A stretch of DNA of 64,000 bases from Mesorhizobium sp. (GTDB lineage Bacteria > Pseudomonadota > Alphaproteobacteria > Rhizobiales > Rhizobiaceae): assembly GCA_004020645.1 (NCBI GenBank), contig SAQL01000016.1, forward strand, positions 62,001 to 126,000. The letters are read 5' to 3'. The notes below the pieces were generated by a model. It was not told the DNA's origin, ran no database searches, and saw only the letters and a list, made by a program, of their open reading frames with translations. Numbering within the stretch: the first letter of the stretch is position 1; every line of letters starts with the position of its first letter. Below are positions 42,348 to 51,379 of this stretch, in pieces. Made by a program: the position numbers and the translations under genes.

Positions 42348-42494
42348 ATTTCCCTGCCCTTAGCCACCTAATGCCGGTCTAGCCTGTTTTGCCCAAACCG
42401 ACAAGAAAAAGGGGCCGACAAAGAATAAGTGGGCCGACAAGAAAAAACCCGCCCGGGCTTGACCGCGAATAAAGACCCAATCACCAATCATCTC

Positions 42495-43106
42495 ATGAAC
42501 ACGATTCGATCCATCTGCGTCTATTGCGGCTCGTCTCCAGGCCGCGATGAAACTTATGCCAAGGCCGGACACCTGCTTGGGCGTTCGATCGCCAAGTCTG
42601 GCCTGCGTCTGATCTATGGCGGCGGCACCAGGGGCATCATGGGAGCCGTTGCCGAAGGGGCGTTGCGGGCTGGCGGCAAGGTGACGGGCATCATTCCGCG
42701 CTTCCTGATCAACAGGGAGGCCACCGAAACCGCGCTTAACCGGCTCGACGAGCTCGTGATCACCGACAACATGCACGAGCGTAAGCATACGATGTTCGAG
42801 AAATCCGACGCCTTTGTGGCGCTGCCGGGCGGCATCGGCACGGTCGAGGAGATCATCGAGATCATGACCTGGGGCCAGCTCGGCCACCATCGCAAGCCGA
42901 TCGTCTTCGGCAACGTTGGGGGATTCTGGGACCCGATGCTGGCGCTGCTCGACCATATGATGGCCGAAGGCTTCATCCACACCGCGCAGCGGGTCAAGCC
43001 GCTGGTGGTCGATGATCCGGAAGCGATCGTCGCCGCCATCATGGTCGCCGGATCATCGGTCGACGCACCGACCGAAGGTGTGCAGTCGGTAATCGACAAG
43101 CTTTAA
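42495..43106 (+). CDS. LOG family protein (cytokinin riboside 5'-monophosphate phosphoribohydrolase-like)
   Basis: Rossmann-fold phosphoribohydrolase of 203 residues with GGGTRGIMG and the family motif PGGIGTVEEI. LOG enzymes release free cytokinin bases or act on nucleoside 5'-monophosphates. ATG 42495 begins MNTIRSICVYCGSSPG, the usual N-terminus. Its TAA stop borders an 8-bp tandem array. In a plant-associated bacterium a cytokinin role is possible, but most such genes are housekeeping. Confidence 0.88.
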   Translation: MNTIRSICVYCGSSPGRDETYAKAGHLLGRSIAKSGLRLIYGGGTRGIMGAVAEGALRAGGKVTGIIPRFLINREATETALNRLDELVITDNMHERKHTMFEKSDAFVALPGGIGTVEEIIEIMTWGQLGHHRKPIVFGNVGGFWDPMLALLDHMMAEGFIHTAQRVKPLVVDDPEAIVAAIMVAGSSVDAPTEGVQSVIDKL

Positions 43107-43207
43107 GACAGTAAGGCAGTAAGGCAGTAAGGCAGTAGGGCAGTATGTAGTGCATGCCGCGCTCATGAGGCGCTGCCCTACTGCCCTACTGCCCTACTGC
43201 CCTACTG
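43106..43207. repeat. Facing arrays of an 8-bp repeat between convergent genes
   Basis: Five units of (A/G)G(G/A)CAGTA in a row at 43106-43145 and four perfect units of CCCTACTG at 43176-43207, separated by 30 bases. The arrays are reverse complements (7 of 8 bases per unit), so the strand can fold into one long hairpin. The right array encodes the last residues and the stop of the dehydrogenase gene on the minus strand. Confidence 0.92.
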
Positions 43208-44517
43208 ACCCGCCAGATGACATTGCCGACGTCGTCGGCGACGAGCAGTGCGCCGGTTCGATCGATAGCAACGTCGACCGGACGGCCCATCGCCTTGCCA
43301 TCACGCCCGACGAAGCCAGCGAGCACATCTCTCGGGAGACCGCCCGGTTTACCACCGCGGAACGGCACGAAGATCACCTTGTAACCGCTGAGCACGCTCC
43401 TGTTCCACGAGCCGTGCTGGCCGACGAAGGCGCCGGAGCCGTAGGCCGGACCGAGCGACGCGCCTTTGGAGAAGGTCAGTCCCAGCGAGGCGGTGTGGGA
43501 ACCCAGCGCATAATCGGGCTTGACCGCCCTCGCCACGAGATCGGGGCGCTGCGGCTTGACGCGTTCGTCGACGTTCTGTCCGAAGTAGCTGTAGGGCCAG
43601 CCATAAAAAGCGCCCTCACGAACCGAGGTCATATAGTCCGGCACGAGATCGTCGCCGATCTCGTCACGCTCGTTCACAGCGACCCAAAGCTCGCCAGTTT
43701 CAGGGTTCCAGGAGAGCCCGTTCGGGTTGCGCAGCCCTGACGCGAAGACCCGGGTACGGCGGGTCGACCGGTCCACTTCAAGGACGGCGGCGCGGTTCTT
43801 CTCCGCGGCCATGCCGTTTTCTCCAACGTTACTGTTGGAGCCGACGGTGACATAGAGCTTGCGTCCATCGGGACTTGCGATCACATCCTTGGTCCAATGA
43901 TGATTGAGATCTCCGGCCGGTAAGTCGACGATCTTTTCCGGCGGCGTTGTGGCTCGGGTCTGGCCATTGGAGTAGGGGAAAGCGACGAGCGCGTCGGTAT
44001 TCGCTACATAGAGCCTGCCTTTGGACAGCGTCATACCGAAGGGTGAATTGAGGCCTTCTGCGAACGTCCTGCGCACATCCGCAATGCCGTCGCCATTGGT
44101 GTCGCGCAGGAGCGTGATGCGGTTGGCGCTTTTGGTCGCGGCCCCGGCGCGCTTCATGGCCAGGTCCATGAAGACCTTTTTAAGGCTGAAGCCTTCGTAA
44201 TGCTTGGCAGGGGCATTGGTTTCGGCAACCAGCACGTCGCCGTTTGGAAGCACGTGCAGCCAGCGCGGATGGTCGAGGCCGGTGGCAAAGGCGTTCACCG
44301 TCAGCCCCTTCGCCGGGGTCGGCATACCACCTTTCTGCCAGCCTTTCGCCTCGGCGATGTTGACAGTCGGGATCAGCGTCGGTCTTGGTTTCGGTAAAGT
44401 GGGGTTGGGGCCATAGCCGGTTATTGCCCCCGTTTTCTGCGCCGAAAAGCCAGCGCAGCTCGCCATGACGGCTCCCAATACCGCTATGAGCATGCTTCGT
44501 GGGAAGCCGGCATGCAT
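43186..44517 (-). CDS. PQQ-dependent sugar/sorbosone dehydrogenase family protein
   Basis: Beta-propeller of the soluble glucose/sorbosone dehydrogenase family, 443 residues, exported: hydrophobic start MLIAVLGAVMASCAG with a possible lipobox Cys. Motifs: ATGLDHPRWLHVLPNGDVLV, NRITLLRDTNGDGIADV, LNHHWTKDVIASPDGRKLYV and GQHGSWNRS. Likely oxidises sugars in the periplasm with PQQ, but substrate is unknown. Its final residues SRAVGQ and the stop are encoded by the 8-bp array, so the C-terminus can vary with repeat number. Confidence 0.85.
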   Translation of the reverse strand: MHAGFPRSMLIAVLGAVMASCAGFSAQKTGAITGYGPNPTLPKPRPTLIPTVNIAEAKGWQKGGMPTPAKGLTVNAFATGLDHPRWLHVLPNGDVLVAETNAPAKHYEGFSLKKVFMDLAMKRAGAATKSANRITLLRDTNGDGIADVRRTFAEGLNSPFGMTLSKGRLYVANTDALVAFPYSNGQTRATTPPEKIVDLPAGDLNHHWTKDVIASPDGRKLYVTVGSNSNVGENGMAAEKNRAAVLEVDRSTRRTRVFASGLRNPNGLSWNPETGELWVAVNERDEIGDDLVPDYMTSVREGAFYGWPYSYFGQNVDERVKPQRPDLVARAVKPDYALGSHTASLGLTFSKGASLGPAYGSGAFVGQHGSWNRSVLSGYKVIFVPFRGGKPGGLPRDVLAGFVGRDGKAMGRPVDVAIDRTGALLVADDVGNVIWRVSRAVGQ

Positions 44518-44724
44518 CGGACGTCCTCCGCGTGGATTGCGTCGTGCTCTTTACGCAAACGCGAGTCAACGACGTATTATTCCAAACTGGCTCCAAATAA
44601 CGGCGTCGGTACGCCGCCTCGGATGACCGTCAAAACCGTCACACCAAACCGGTTCGCCCGTGCTAGTAATCACAGCCTGGTCGCCGCCGCGCGGCGGCAT
44701 ATTCGAGAGACTGGCGACGCGACC

Positions 44725-45727
44725 ATGACCATCACTCTCAACCCGGAAGGCGGCGATCTGTCGCCTTATCTGCCAGACGAGCACGGGTTGTTCTTCGTCT
44801 ATCACTTCACCGCCGAAGGCGCGAGAACCAAAGACGCGGCCGCCACACACTGGACCTGGCGCAGCTACCAGCTTTCCGACATGCGCGCCCGCCACGAGAT
44901 CGCTACCGAGCCGGCTTTGCCGCCGCCGGTGCGCGATGCCTTCCTGACGGCCGGCCATGGCTGCCATATCGACCTCGAGGGCGACTGGCTCTACGGCGAT
45001 CTGCCAGACCTGCGCCACGACTATTCGGCGGAGGCGCGCGGGCTTGGCCATTTCCGCTTCGCCTTCAACGACACGATGCTGATCGGCGGCCGCAAGCAAC
45101 CGCTACGGTCGGTCGACAATATCCGAAACGCGATCGACAACGGCTCGCGCAAGTTCCGCTCTCCGGCCGAACTGATCGAGGCTGTCATGGGCCAGTCGCT
45201 CGACGGCATGGCGACGGAACTCGGGAGCCTCGGCGACACGCTCGACGGCATAGAGGACCGCATCGTCTGCGACGCATGGCACAGTGAGCGGCAGGCGCTT
45301 GTCGATGCGCGCCGGCAACTGGTGGTGATCCACCGGCAGATGGCGACGCTGACCACTTTGTTCCGCCATCTCGACCATTCGCATCGCAACGATTTGCCTG
45401 ATCCAATCAACGACATGGCGGCGCGGCTTTCGCACCGCGCCCATACATTGCATCACGACGGCGAGCAATTGCAGGCGCGCGCCCGGCTCTTGCAGGACGA
45501 GCTGATGGCCAAGCTGACGACGCAGTCGAACCAACTGCTGTACATTGCTGTCGGTTATGACCGCGGTGCTGTTGCCGATGACGATCATCTCCGGCCTGTT
45601 CGGCATGAATGTCGGTGGGCTGCCGCTGGTCGACACGCCGGTGGGCTTTTGGGTGGCGTCGGCGATATCGCTGGCTGTCGCCGCGGTCGTCTATCTGTTC
45701 GTCAGGAGGCTAGGTCGGGGAGTGTAG
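44725..45727 (+). pseudogene. CorA/ZntB-family metal transporter, frameshifted before the membrane segment
   Basis: From ATG 44725 the frame reads a CorA-type cytoplasmic domain (PDEHGLFFVYHFTAEG, RRQLVVIHRQMATLTTLFRHL) for about 275 codons to ...SNQLLYI. It then leaves the family frame and reads Arg/Gly-rich nonsense to 45924. The next frame, from about 45545, carries the expected end: LSVMTAVLLPMTIISGLFGM-NVGG, then a second helix, stopping at 45727. One extra base near 45547 explains it. Without repair, the pore helices and GMN motif are lost. Confidence 0.88.
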
Positions 45728-45736
45728 GAGCATCGC

Positions 45737-46423
45737 TCACACTGCTGCGCGAAGATCCTCGACGACAGTGCCGGCGGCGCGCACCTCCGCTTCGTGGTTC
45801 GGCTCGCGCCACGTCTCTGCAAGGGCTGCCGCGTACCATTCGCGCATCGCCGGCAGAGCCAGCAATCGCGTCGGATAGGTGGCAGCTGCGCCCTCGAAGG
45901 ATAGTCCGTAGGACTGAACCCTAAACGCCACCGGGGCAAAGAAGGCGTCAACGGCGGTGAAGTGGTCGCCGGCCAGGAATGGCCCACCGAAGCTGGCAAG
46001 GCCGTCGTTCCAGAGGTCACCGAGGCGGAAGAGGTCGTGCTTCAGCGCATCGGACATTGGAAATGGCTCGATGCGCACACCGCAACTCATAGGGCACGAG
46101 CCGCGCAAGGCGGTGAAGCTCGAATGCATTTCGGCGGCAGCCGAGCGCGCCCAGGCGCGTGCTTTGGCTTCGGCAGGCCAGACGCCGTGATGGCGCTCAG
46201 CCAGATATTCGGCGATGGCCAGTGAATCCCACACCGCCCAGCCATCGTCGATCAGGCACGGTACCCGACCGCTGGGCGAGAACGGCCGGTAGAGGCTCCA
46301 ACTCGATCCGGTCGGGAACGGAATCAGCCGCTCCTCGAATGGAATGCCCAGCTCTCGCATCAGCGCCCATGGCCGCAGCGACCATGAGGAATAGTTCTTG
46401 TTGGCGATATGCAGGACATACAT
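45737..46423 (-). CDS. Glutathione S-transferase family protein
   Basis: Thioredoxin-fold N-terminal domain (1-80, MYVLHIANKNYSSWSLRPW, with SSWS in the place of the catalytic Ser/Cys and SGRVPCLIDDG for glutathione binding) and an all-helical C-terminal domain; 228 residues. Likely conjugates or reduces small electrophiles; substrate unknown. It lies downstream of rarD, 15 bases away on the same strand. Confidence 0.88.
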   Translation of the reverse strand: MYVLHIANKNYSSWSLRPWALMRELGIPFEERLIPFPTGSSWSLYRPFSPSGRVPCLIDDGWAVWDSLAIAEYLAERHHGVWPAEAKARAWARSAAAEMHSSFTALRGSCPMSCGVRIEPFPMSDALKHDLFRLGDLWNDGLASFGGPFLAGDHFTAVDAFFAPVAFRVQSYGLSFEGAAATYPTRLLALPAMREWYAAALAETWREPNHEAEVRAAGTVVEDLRAAV

Positions 46424-46438
46424 CGGAAACCCCTTGCT

Positions 46439-47368
46439 TTACCGCGCTGCCGTTGCGGCAGGCCGGATCTCGCGGCCACGAAACATCGACCACGAATACA
46501 TCGCCAGCGCAGTCCAGATCAGGCCGAAGGCGATGGCCTGGATGCTGCCGAAGGGTTCGCCGAAGATCAGCACGGCGATCAGGAACACAATGGTCGGCGC
46601 GATATACTGCATGATGCCGATGGTGGAGAGGCGCAACAGCTTGGCCCCGAAGGCAAACAGCAGCAGCGGTACGGCGGTGACCGGGCCGCAGCCGATCAGC
46701 AGCGCGGTATCGTTCAGGGAACTGGAGACGAAATGGTCCTGCCCGGTGACGATGAGGAAGATGAGGTAGCCGAGCGCCGGCACCGACAGCAAAAGCACTT
46801 CAAGCAGAAAACCCTGGCTCGGACCGATCGGCAGCGTCTTGCGGAAGAAGGCGTAGGCGGCAAAGGAAAACGCCAGCACCAGCGACACCCAGGGCAGCTT
46901 GCCGGCGTCGATCGTCAGCACCGCGACCGCGATGGCCGCCAGCATCACCGCCGCGATTTGCAGCCGGTCGAGCCGTTCACCGAGCAGCAGCGCGCCGACA
47001 ACGACGCTGACAAGCGGGTTGATGTAATAGCCAAGCGCGGTCTCGATGGTACGGTCGACCGCGATCGCCCAGACATAGATGCCCCAGTTGACCGAAATCA
47101 GCGCCGCCGTCAGCGCCGCCATCGAAATGATGCGCGGCGAACGCAACGCCGCTTTGAAATCCGCCGTTCGGCCGGCCCAGATCAGAACGGCCGCCGCGAT
47201 CGGCACCGACCAGACGATGCGGTGCGCGATGACTTCGGCCAGCGGCAGATGTGCGACCGCCTTCATGTAGAAGGGCAGCAGCCCCCACAGGAGATAGGCG
47301 CCCAGCGCCAGCAGAAAGCCACGCCGGGCCTTTGAGTCTGCTTCGAGCTGAATTGCTTGCGTGGTCAT
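46439..47368 (-). CDS. rarD: EamA family transporter RarD
   Basis: Ten-helix inner-membrane protein of 309 residues in the RarD branch of the drug/metabolite superfamily: FLLALGAYLLWGLLPFYMK at the start, HRIVWSVP, and WGIYVWAIAVDRTIETALGY followed by INPLVSVVVG. E. coli RarD is annotated for chloramphenicol sensitivity, but the physiological substrate is unknown. Confidence 0.9.
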   Translation of the reverse strand: MTTQAIQLEADSKARRGFLLALGAYLLWGLLPFYMKAVAHLPLAEVIAHRIVWSVPIAAAVLIWAGRTADFKAALRSPRIISMAALTAALISVNWGIYVWAIAVDRTIETALGYYINPLVSVVVGALLLGERLDRLQIAAVMLAAIAVAVLTIDAGKLPWVSLVLAFSFAAYAFFRKTLPIGPSQGFLLEVLLLSVPALGYLIFLIVTGQDHFVSSSLNDTALLIGCGPVTAVPLLLFAFGAKLLRLSTIGIMQYIAPTIVFLIAVLIFGEPFGSIQAIAFGLIWTALAMYSWSMFRGREIRPAATAAR

Positions 47369-47451
47369 GGCCCAACGCTATGCGCCAGCCGCCGTGCCAA
47401 GACCATCGCAAAGTTCTGATGGATCAATGGACTTTCGCTGATGGTTCAATC

Positions 47452-49074
47452 CTACTCTGCCGCGACCAGCCCAGCCAACTCGCGGTTCTTCATCAACTTG
47501 TAGACGATCGAATCCATCAGCGCCTGGAACGAAGCGTCGATGATGTTTTCTGAGACGCCGACCGTCCACCAGCGGGCGCCGGTGCTGTCATGCGATTCAA
47601 TCAGCACGCGGGTGATCGCCTCGGTGCCGCCATTGAGGATACGCACCTTGAAGTCGGCAAGCTCAAGGTCGGCGATCTCGTTCTGGAATTTTCCGAGATC
47701 CTTGCGCAGCGCGATGTCGAGCGCATTGACCGGGCCGTGCCCTTCCGCCACCGACATCTTCTCCTCGCCATCGACCAGCACCTTGACGATCGCCTCGGAG
47801 ACCGTCTTCAGCTGGCCGTTGGCGTCGAAGCGGCGCTCGACCATGCAGCGAAACGAGGTGACGCTGAAGAATTCCGGCAGGCCGTGCAGCATCTTGCGCG
47901 CCAGCAGCTCGAAACTGGCATCGGCGCCTTCATAGGCATAGCCCTCGGCCTCGCGTTCCTTGACCACTGATATCAGCGCGTCGAGCCGGTGGTCGTCCTT
48001 CGGCATGTCGATGCCGCGCCGTTTCAACTCGGCGAGGAAATTGGCCTTGCCGCCCTGGTCCGAGACCATGACGCGGCGGCGGTTGCCGACCGCTTCTGGC
48101 GGCACATGCTCGTAGGTGGCCGGCTCCTTGGCCAGCGCTGAGGCATGAATGCCGGCCTTTGTGGCGAAGGCGGAAGCGCCGACATAGGGCGCCTGCGCTT
48201 CCGGCGCGCGGTTCAGCAATTCGTCAAAGGCGCGGGAAAGGCGCGATATGCCGGCCAATGCTTCGGCCGAGATGCCTGTCTCGAAGCGGTTGGAAAAGGC
48301 CGGCTTCAGCGCCAGCGTCGGCACGATCGAGATAAGATTGGCGTTGCCGCAGCGCTCGCCGATGCCGTTCAGCGTGCCCTGGATCTGGCGCGCGCCGGCC
48401 TCGACGGCGGCTAGCGAATTTGCCACCGCCTGGCCGGTGTCGTCATGGGCATGGATGCCGAGATGGTCTCCGGGAATGCCGGAGGCGATGACCTTCTCGA
48501 CGACAGCACGCACTTCCGACGGCTGCGTGCCGCCATTGGTGTCGCACAGCACCACCCAGCGCGCGCCGGCGTTGTAGGCGGTCCTGGCGCAGGCGAGCGC
48601 ATAATCGGGATTGGCCTTGAAGCCGTCGAAGAAATGCTCGCAGTCGACCAGCGCTTCCTTCCCGGCAGCAACCGCCGCCTCGACCGAGGCCTTGATCGCC
48701 TCGAGGTTTTCTTCGTTGGTGCAGCCCAGCGCGACGCGGACATGGTAGTCCCAGCTCTTGGCGACAAAGCAAATGGCGTCCGACTTCGACTGGACCAGTG
48801 CCGCAAGGCCTGGATCGTTCGAGGTCGACACCCCTGCCCGCTTGGTCATGCCGAAGGCGACGAATTTGGCACTGGCCGTGCGGTGCTCGGCGAAGAAAGC
48901 GGTGTCGGTCGGATTGGCGCCGGGATAGCCGCCCTCGACATAGTCGACGCCGAACCCGTCGAGCAGCCCGGCGATGGCAATCTTGTCCTCGACCGAAAAG
49001 TCGATGCCCGGCGTCTGCTGGCCATCGCGCAGTGTCGTGTCGAAGAGATAGAGGCGCTCGCGGCCCATGCTCAT
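47452..49074 (-). CDS. cimA: (R)-citramalate synthase CimA
   Basis: Condenses pyruvate and acetyl-CoA to citramalate, a route to 2-oxobutyrate and isoleucine. The 540-residue product has the HMGL-like barrel (LYLFDTTLRDGQQTPG at the start; HAHDDTGQAVANSLAAVEAG) and a C-terminal LeuA-type dimer/regulatory domain (about 410-535). The length and C-terminus fit CimA more than isopropylmalate synthase. ATG 49074 overlaps the pip stop (ATGA); ATG 49068 has better spacing from GGGGA. It is the last gene of the cysS operon. Confidence 0.88.
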   Translation of the reverse strand: MSMGRERLYLFDTTLRDGQQTPGIDFSVEDKIAIAGLLDGFGVDYVEGGYPGANPTDTAFFAEHRTASAKFVAFGMTKRAGVSTSNDPGLAALVQSKSDAICFVAKSWDYHVRVALGCTNEENLEAIKASVEAAVAAGKEALVDCEHFFDGFKANPDYALACARTAYNAGARWVVLCDTNGGTQPSEVRAVVEKVIASGIPGDHLGIHAHDDTGQAVANSLAAVEAGARQIQGTLNGIGERCGNANLISIVPTLALKPAFSNRFETGISAEALAGISRLSRAFDELLNRAPEAQAPYVGASAFATKAGIHASALAKEPATYEHVPPEAVGNRRRVMVSDQGGKANFLAELKRRGIDMPKDDHRLDALISVVKEREAEGYAYEGADASFELLARKMLHGLPEFFSVTSFRCMVERRFDANGQLKTVSEAIVKVLVDGEEKMSVAEGHGPVNALDIALRKDLGKFQNEIADLELADFKVRILNGGTEAITRVLIESHDSTGARWWTVGVSENIIDASFQALMDSIVYKLMKNRELAGLVAAE

Positions 49075-50027
49075 TTCCCCGCAAACCGATCCGTCGCCCG
49101 GATCAGCCGGTCGAGGATGCCCGGCTCCGAATAGGCATGGCCGGCGCCCTCGATCAGGTGGAAATCCGCCTTCGGCCACGCCTTGTGCAGCGCCCAGGCA
49201 TAGCGCGCCGGGCACGGCATGTCGTAGCGGCCATGAACGATGGTGCCGGGGATGTCCTTCAACTTGAAGGCATCACGCAGCAATTGCCCTTCCTCCAGCC
49301 AGCCGGCATGGACGAAATAATGGTTCTCGATGCGGGCGAAGGCGACGGCGTAGTCGTCTTCGCCAAACCGGCTGCTGGTTTCCGGATCGGGCAGCAGCGT
49401 GATCGTCTCGCCCTCCCACAGGCTCCAGGCGCGGGCGGCCTCGACCTGCGCCTTGCGGTCGCTGCCGACCAGCCGCTTGCGATAGGCGGCCATCATGTCG
49501 CCGCGCTCGGCCTCGGGGATCGGCGCCAGGAAGCGCTCCCATTTGTCGGGGAACATTTCCGAGACCCCGAACTGATAATACCATTTGAGCTCCGCGCGCG
49601 TCAGCGTGTAGATGCCGCGCACGACCAGTTCGCTGACCCGCTCGGGGTGCGTCTCGGCATAGGCCAACGCCAGTGTCGAGCCCCACGAGCCGCCGAACAC
49701 CAGCCATTTGTCGAAGCCGCACATATCGCGCAGGCGCTCGATATCTGCGACCAGATGCCAGGTGGTGTTGGCCTCGAGCGAGGCGTTGGGAATCGACTTC
49801 CCGCAGCCGCGCTGGTCGAACAGGATGACATCGTAAAGCTTCGGATCGAACAGCCGCCGGTGCTTCGGGGAAATGGTGCCGCCCGGTCCGCCATGCAGGA
49901 ATACGGCCGGCTTGGCACCCCTGGTGCCGGAACGCTCCCAGTAGACCTGATGGCCGTCGCCGACATCCAGCATGCCGAACTCGTAAGCCTCTATCTCCGG
50001 ATAGAGGATGCGGAGTTCACTGCTCAT
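49071..50027 (-). CDS. pip: Proline iminopeptidase
   Basis: Alpha/beta hydrolase that removes N-terminal proline, 318 residues. Motifs: oxyanion HGGPGGTIS, DQRGCGKS, nucleophile Ser in FGGSWGSTLAL, and the catalytic His in EGAGHAYSEPG. Both ends overlap neighbours by ATGA (GFA gene upstream, cimA downstream), showing co-translation. Confidence 0.95.
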   Translation of the reverse strand: MSSELRILYPEIEAYEFGMLDVGDGHQVYWERSGTRGAKPAVFLHGGPGGTISPKHRRLFDPKLYDVILFDQRGCGKSIPNASLEANTTWHLVADIERLRDMCGFDKWLVFGGSWGSTLALAYAETHPERVSELVVRGIYTLTRAELKWYYQFGVSEMFPDKWERFLAPIPEAERGDMMAAYRKRLVGSDRKAQVEAARAWSLWEGETITLLPDPETSSRFGEDDYAVAFARIENHYFVHAGWLEEGQLLRDAFKLKDIPGTIVHGRYDMPCPARYAWALHKAWPKADFHLIEGAGHAYSEPGILDRLIRATDRFAGK

Positions 50028-50500
50028 AATTTCAGGCCCTGCTGCGGCCAGTTGGCCGTCTCGTGATCCGGATGCTGGAAGGAGATGATCGATTCCTGCC
50101 GGGTGTAGTAGTCGGGATCGTCATGGACCGGCGCGTCGAAGATCTTTTCCACCCAGGGCAGCCGGGCGGCGTAGTTGATCTGGATCTGCGGTGCGAGGTC
50201 GGAGCGATCGTCAAAAGCGCCGATGGCGATCTCGAGCCCGCCGGGCTGCCTGTAGGTCAACGGCGTGCCGCAGCGGGCGCAGAAGCCGCGATCGATGTTG
50301 ACCGACGACTGGAAATAGCTCGGCTCCTCGCGCACCCATTCGACGCCGTCCTTCGGCACCGTCACCAGCGCGCCGAAAAAGGAGCCGAACTGTTTCTGGC
50401 ACATGCGGCAATGGCAGATGGACGGGCGCCCAAGCGCCCCACGGATGCGGAAACGCACGGCGCCGCACTGGCAGCCGCCGGTTCGAACGGTTTCGGTCAT
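50024..50500 (-). CDS. GFA family protein (first copy, downstream)
   Basis: Glutathione-dependent formaldehyde-activating (Gfa)-like zinc protein, 158 residues. Cys motifs: GGCQCGAVRF, CHCRMCQ and GFCARCGTPL. The name covers many proteins and formaldehyde activity is often unproven. It overlaps both neighbours by ATGA and is a diverged tandem duplicate of the next gene. Confidence 0.9.
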   Translation of the reverse strand: MTETVRTGGCQCGAVRFRIRGALGRPSICHCRMCQKQFGSFFGALVTVPKDGVEWVREEPSYFQSSVNIDRGFCARCGTPLTYRQPGGLEIAIGAFDDRSDLAPQIQINYAARLPWVEKIFDAPVHDDPDYYTRQESIISFQHPDHETANWPQQGLKL

Positions 50501-50988
50501 GATCTTTCCTCCGGCGGCCATTGTTCGGTGTCGTGGTCGGGGTGCTGGTAAGAGACGAGATCGGCGAGATAGGAGGACGACGAAATGTCGGCCATCGTGT
50601 CCTCGCCGGGCAATTCGTGGATGTGATCCACATAAGGGAGCTTTGCTTCGATTCCCCACTGGATGGTCGGCGCGATGTCCTCCGGATCGTCGAAGGCCGC
50701 GATGGCGAGTGCGATGCCATCGGGCGCCTCGAAGGTCAGCGGCGTGCCGCAATCGGCGCAAAAACCGCGCCATACGGCATTGGAGGAACGGAAGCGTTTG
50801 CGCTCGCCGCGCGTCCATTCGAATTTTGCGCCACGCACGGACACCAGCGGCAGGTAGAAATTGCCGCTTGCCTTCTGGCACATGCGGCAATGGCAGACGG
50901 AGGCGTCACCCAGCGCGCCTTCGACACGGAAGCGCACGGCGCCGCACTGGCAACCGCCTGTATAGACCGGTCTGTTGTCTAGGCTCAT
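50497..50988 (-). CDS. GFA family protein (second copy, upstream)
   Basis: 163-residue Gfa-like protein with the same Cys pattern: GGCQCGAVRF, CHCRMCQ and GFCADCGTPL. The C-terminal stretch SYQHPDHDTEQWPPEE is shared with the first copy (SFQHPDHETANWPQQ), so the pair arose by duplication. It begins 4 bases after the VOC gene; the open frame upstream of 50988 is not coding. Confidence 0.9.
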   Translation of the reverse strand: MSLDNRPVYTGGCQCGAVRFRVEGALGDASVCHCRMCQKASGNFYLPLVSVRGAKFEWTRGERKRFRSSNAVWRGFCADCGTPLTFEAPDGIALAIAAFDDPEDIAPTIQWGIEAKLPYVDHIHELPGEDTMADISSSSYLADLVSYQHPDHDTEQWPPEERS

Positions 50989-50992
50989 TGCT

Positions 50993-51379
50993 TCACTCCG
51001 CGGCATGGCAGACGGCTTCGACATTGTTGCCGTCGGGATCGAAGACAAAGGCGCCATAGTAGTTCGCATGATAGTGCGGACGCAGGCCCGGCCCGCCATT
51101 GTCCTTGCCGCCGGCAGCGATGGCGGCTGCGTGGAAGGCGTCGACCTCGGCGCGGCTGCGCGCAGTGAAGGCGACGTGTTGGCGGTCCTTCGGCTTGTCC
51201 TTGCCTTGATGCAGCCAAAACACCGGCCGGTCGCGACCATAGCCGCCGACCTTCGCGCCGCCGGTATACTCCTGCGGCACCATGTAGAGCAGCGAGGCAC
51301 CGAGCGGCGCCATCGCCTTGTCATAGAACGCCTTCGACGCGTCGAAATCGGAAACGGTGATGCCAAGATGATCGATCAT
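50993..51379 (-). CDS. VOC (glyoxalase) family protein
   Basis: Vicinal-oxygen-chelate fold protein of 128 residues: MIDHLGITVSDFDASKAFYD with the metal His4, HVAFTARSRAEVDAFH and FVFDPDGNNVEAVCH with the distal Glu. Likely a metal-dependent lyase or dioxygenase-like enzyme; substrate unknown. ATGA overlap with cysS. Confidence 0.9.
   Translation of the reverse strand: MIDHLGITVSDFDASKAFYDKAMAPLGASLLYMVPQEYTGGAKVGGYGRDRPVFWLHQGKDKPKDRQHVAFTARSRAEVDAFHAAAIAAGGKDNGGPGLRPHYHANYYGAFVFDPDGNNVEAVCHAAE

Noticed and set aside
44512..44724. N-terminal extension of the CorA-like frame
   Set aside because: No homology, and it overlaps the start of the divergent dehydrogenase gene.
49075..49215. N-terminal extension of cimA
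   Set aside because: It overlaps the pip C-terminus with its conserved His region; CimA homology starts at the LYLFDTTLRDG motif.
50989..51366. N-terminal extension of the second GFA gene
   Set aside because: It lies antiphase in the VOC gene; the GFA family begins at GGCQCG a few residues after 50988.
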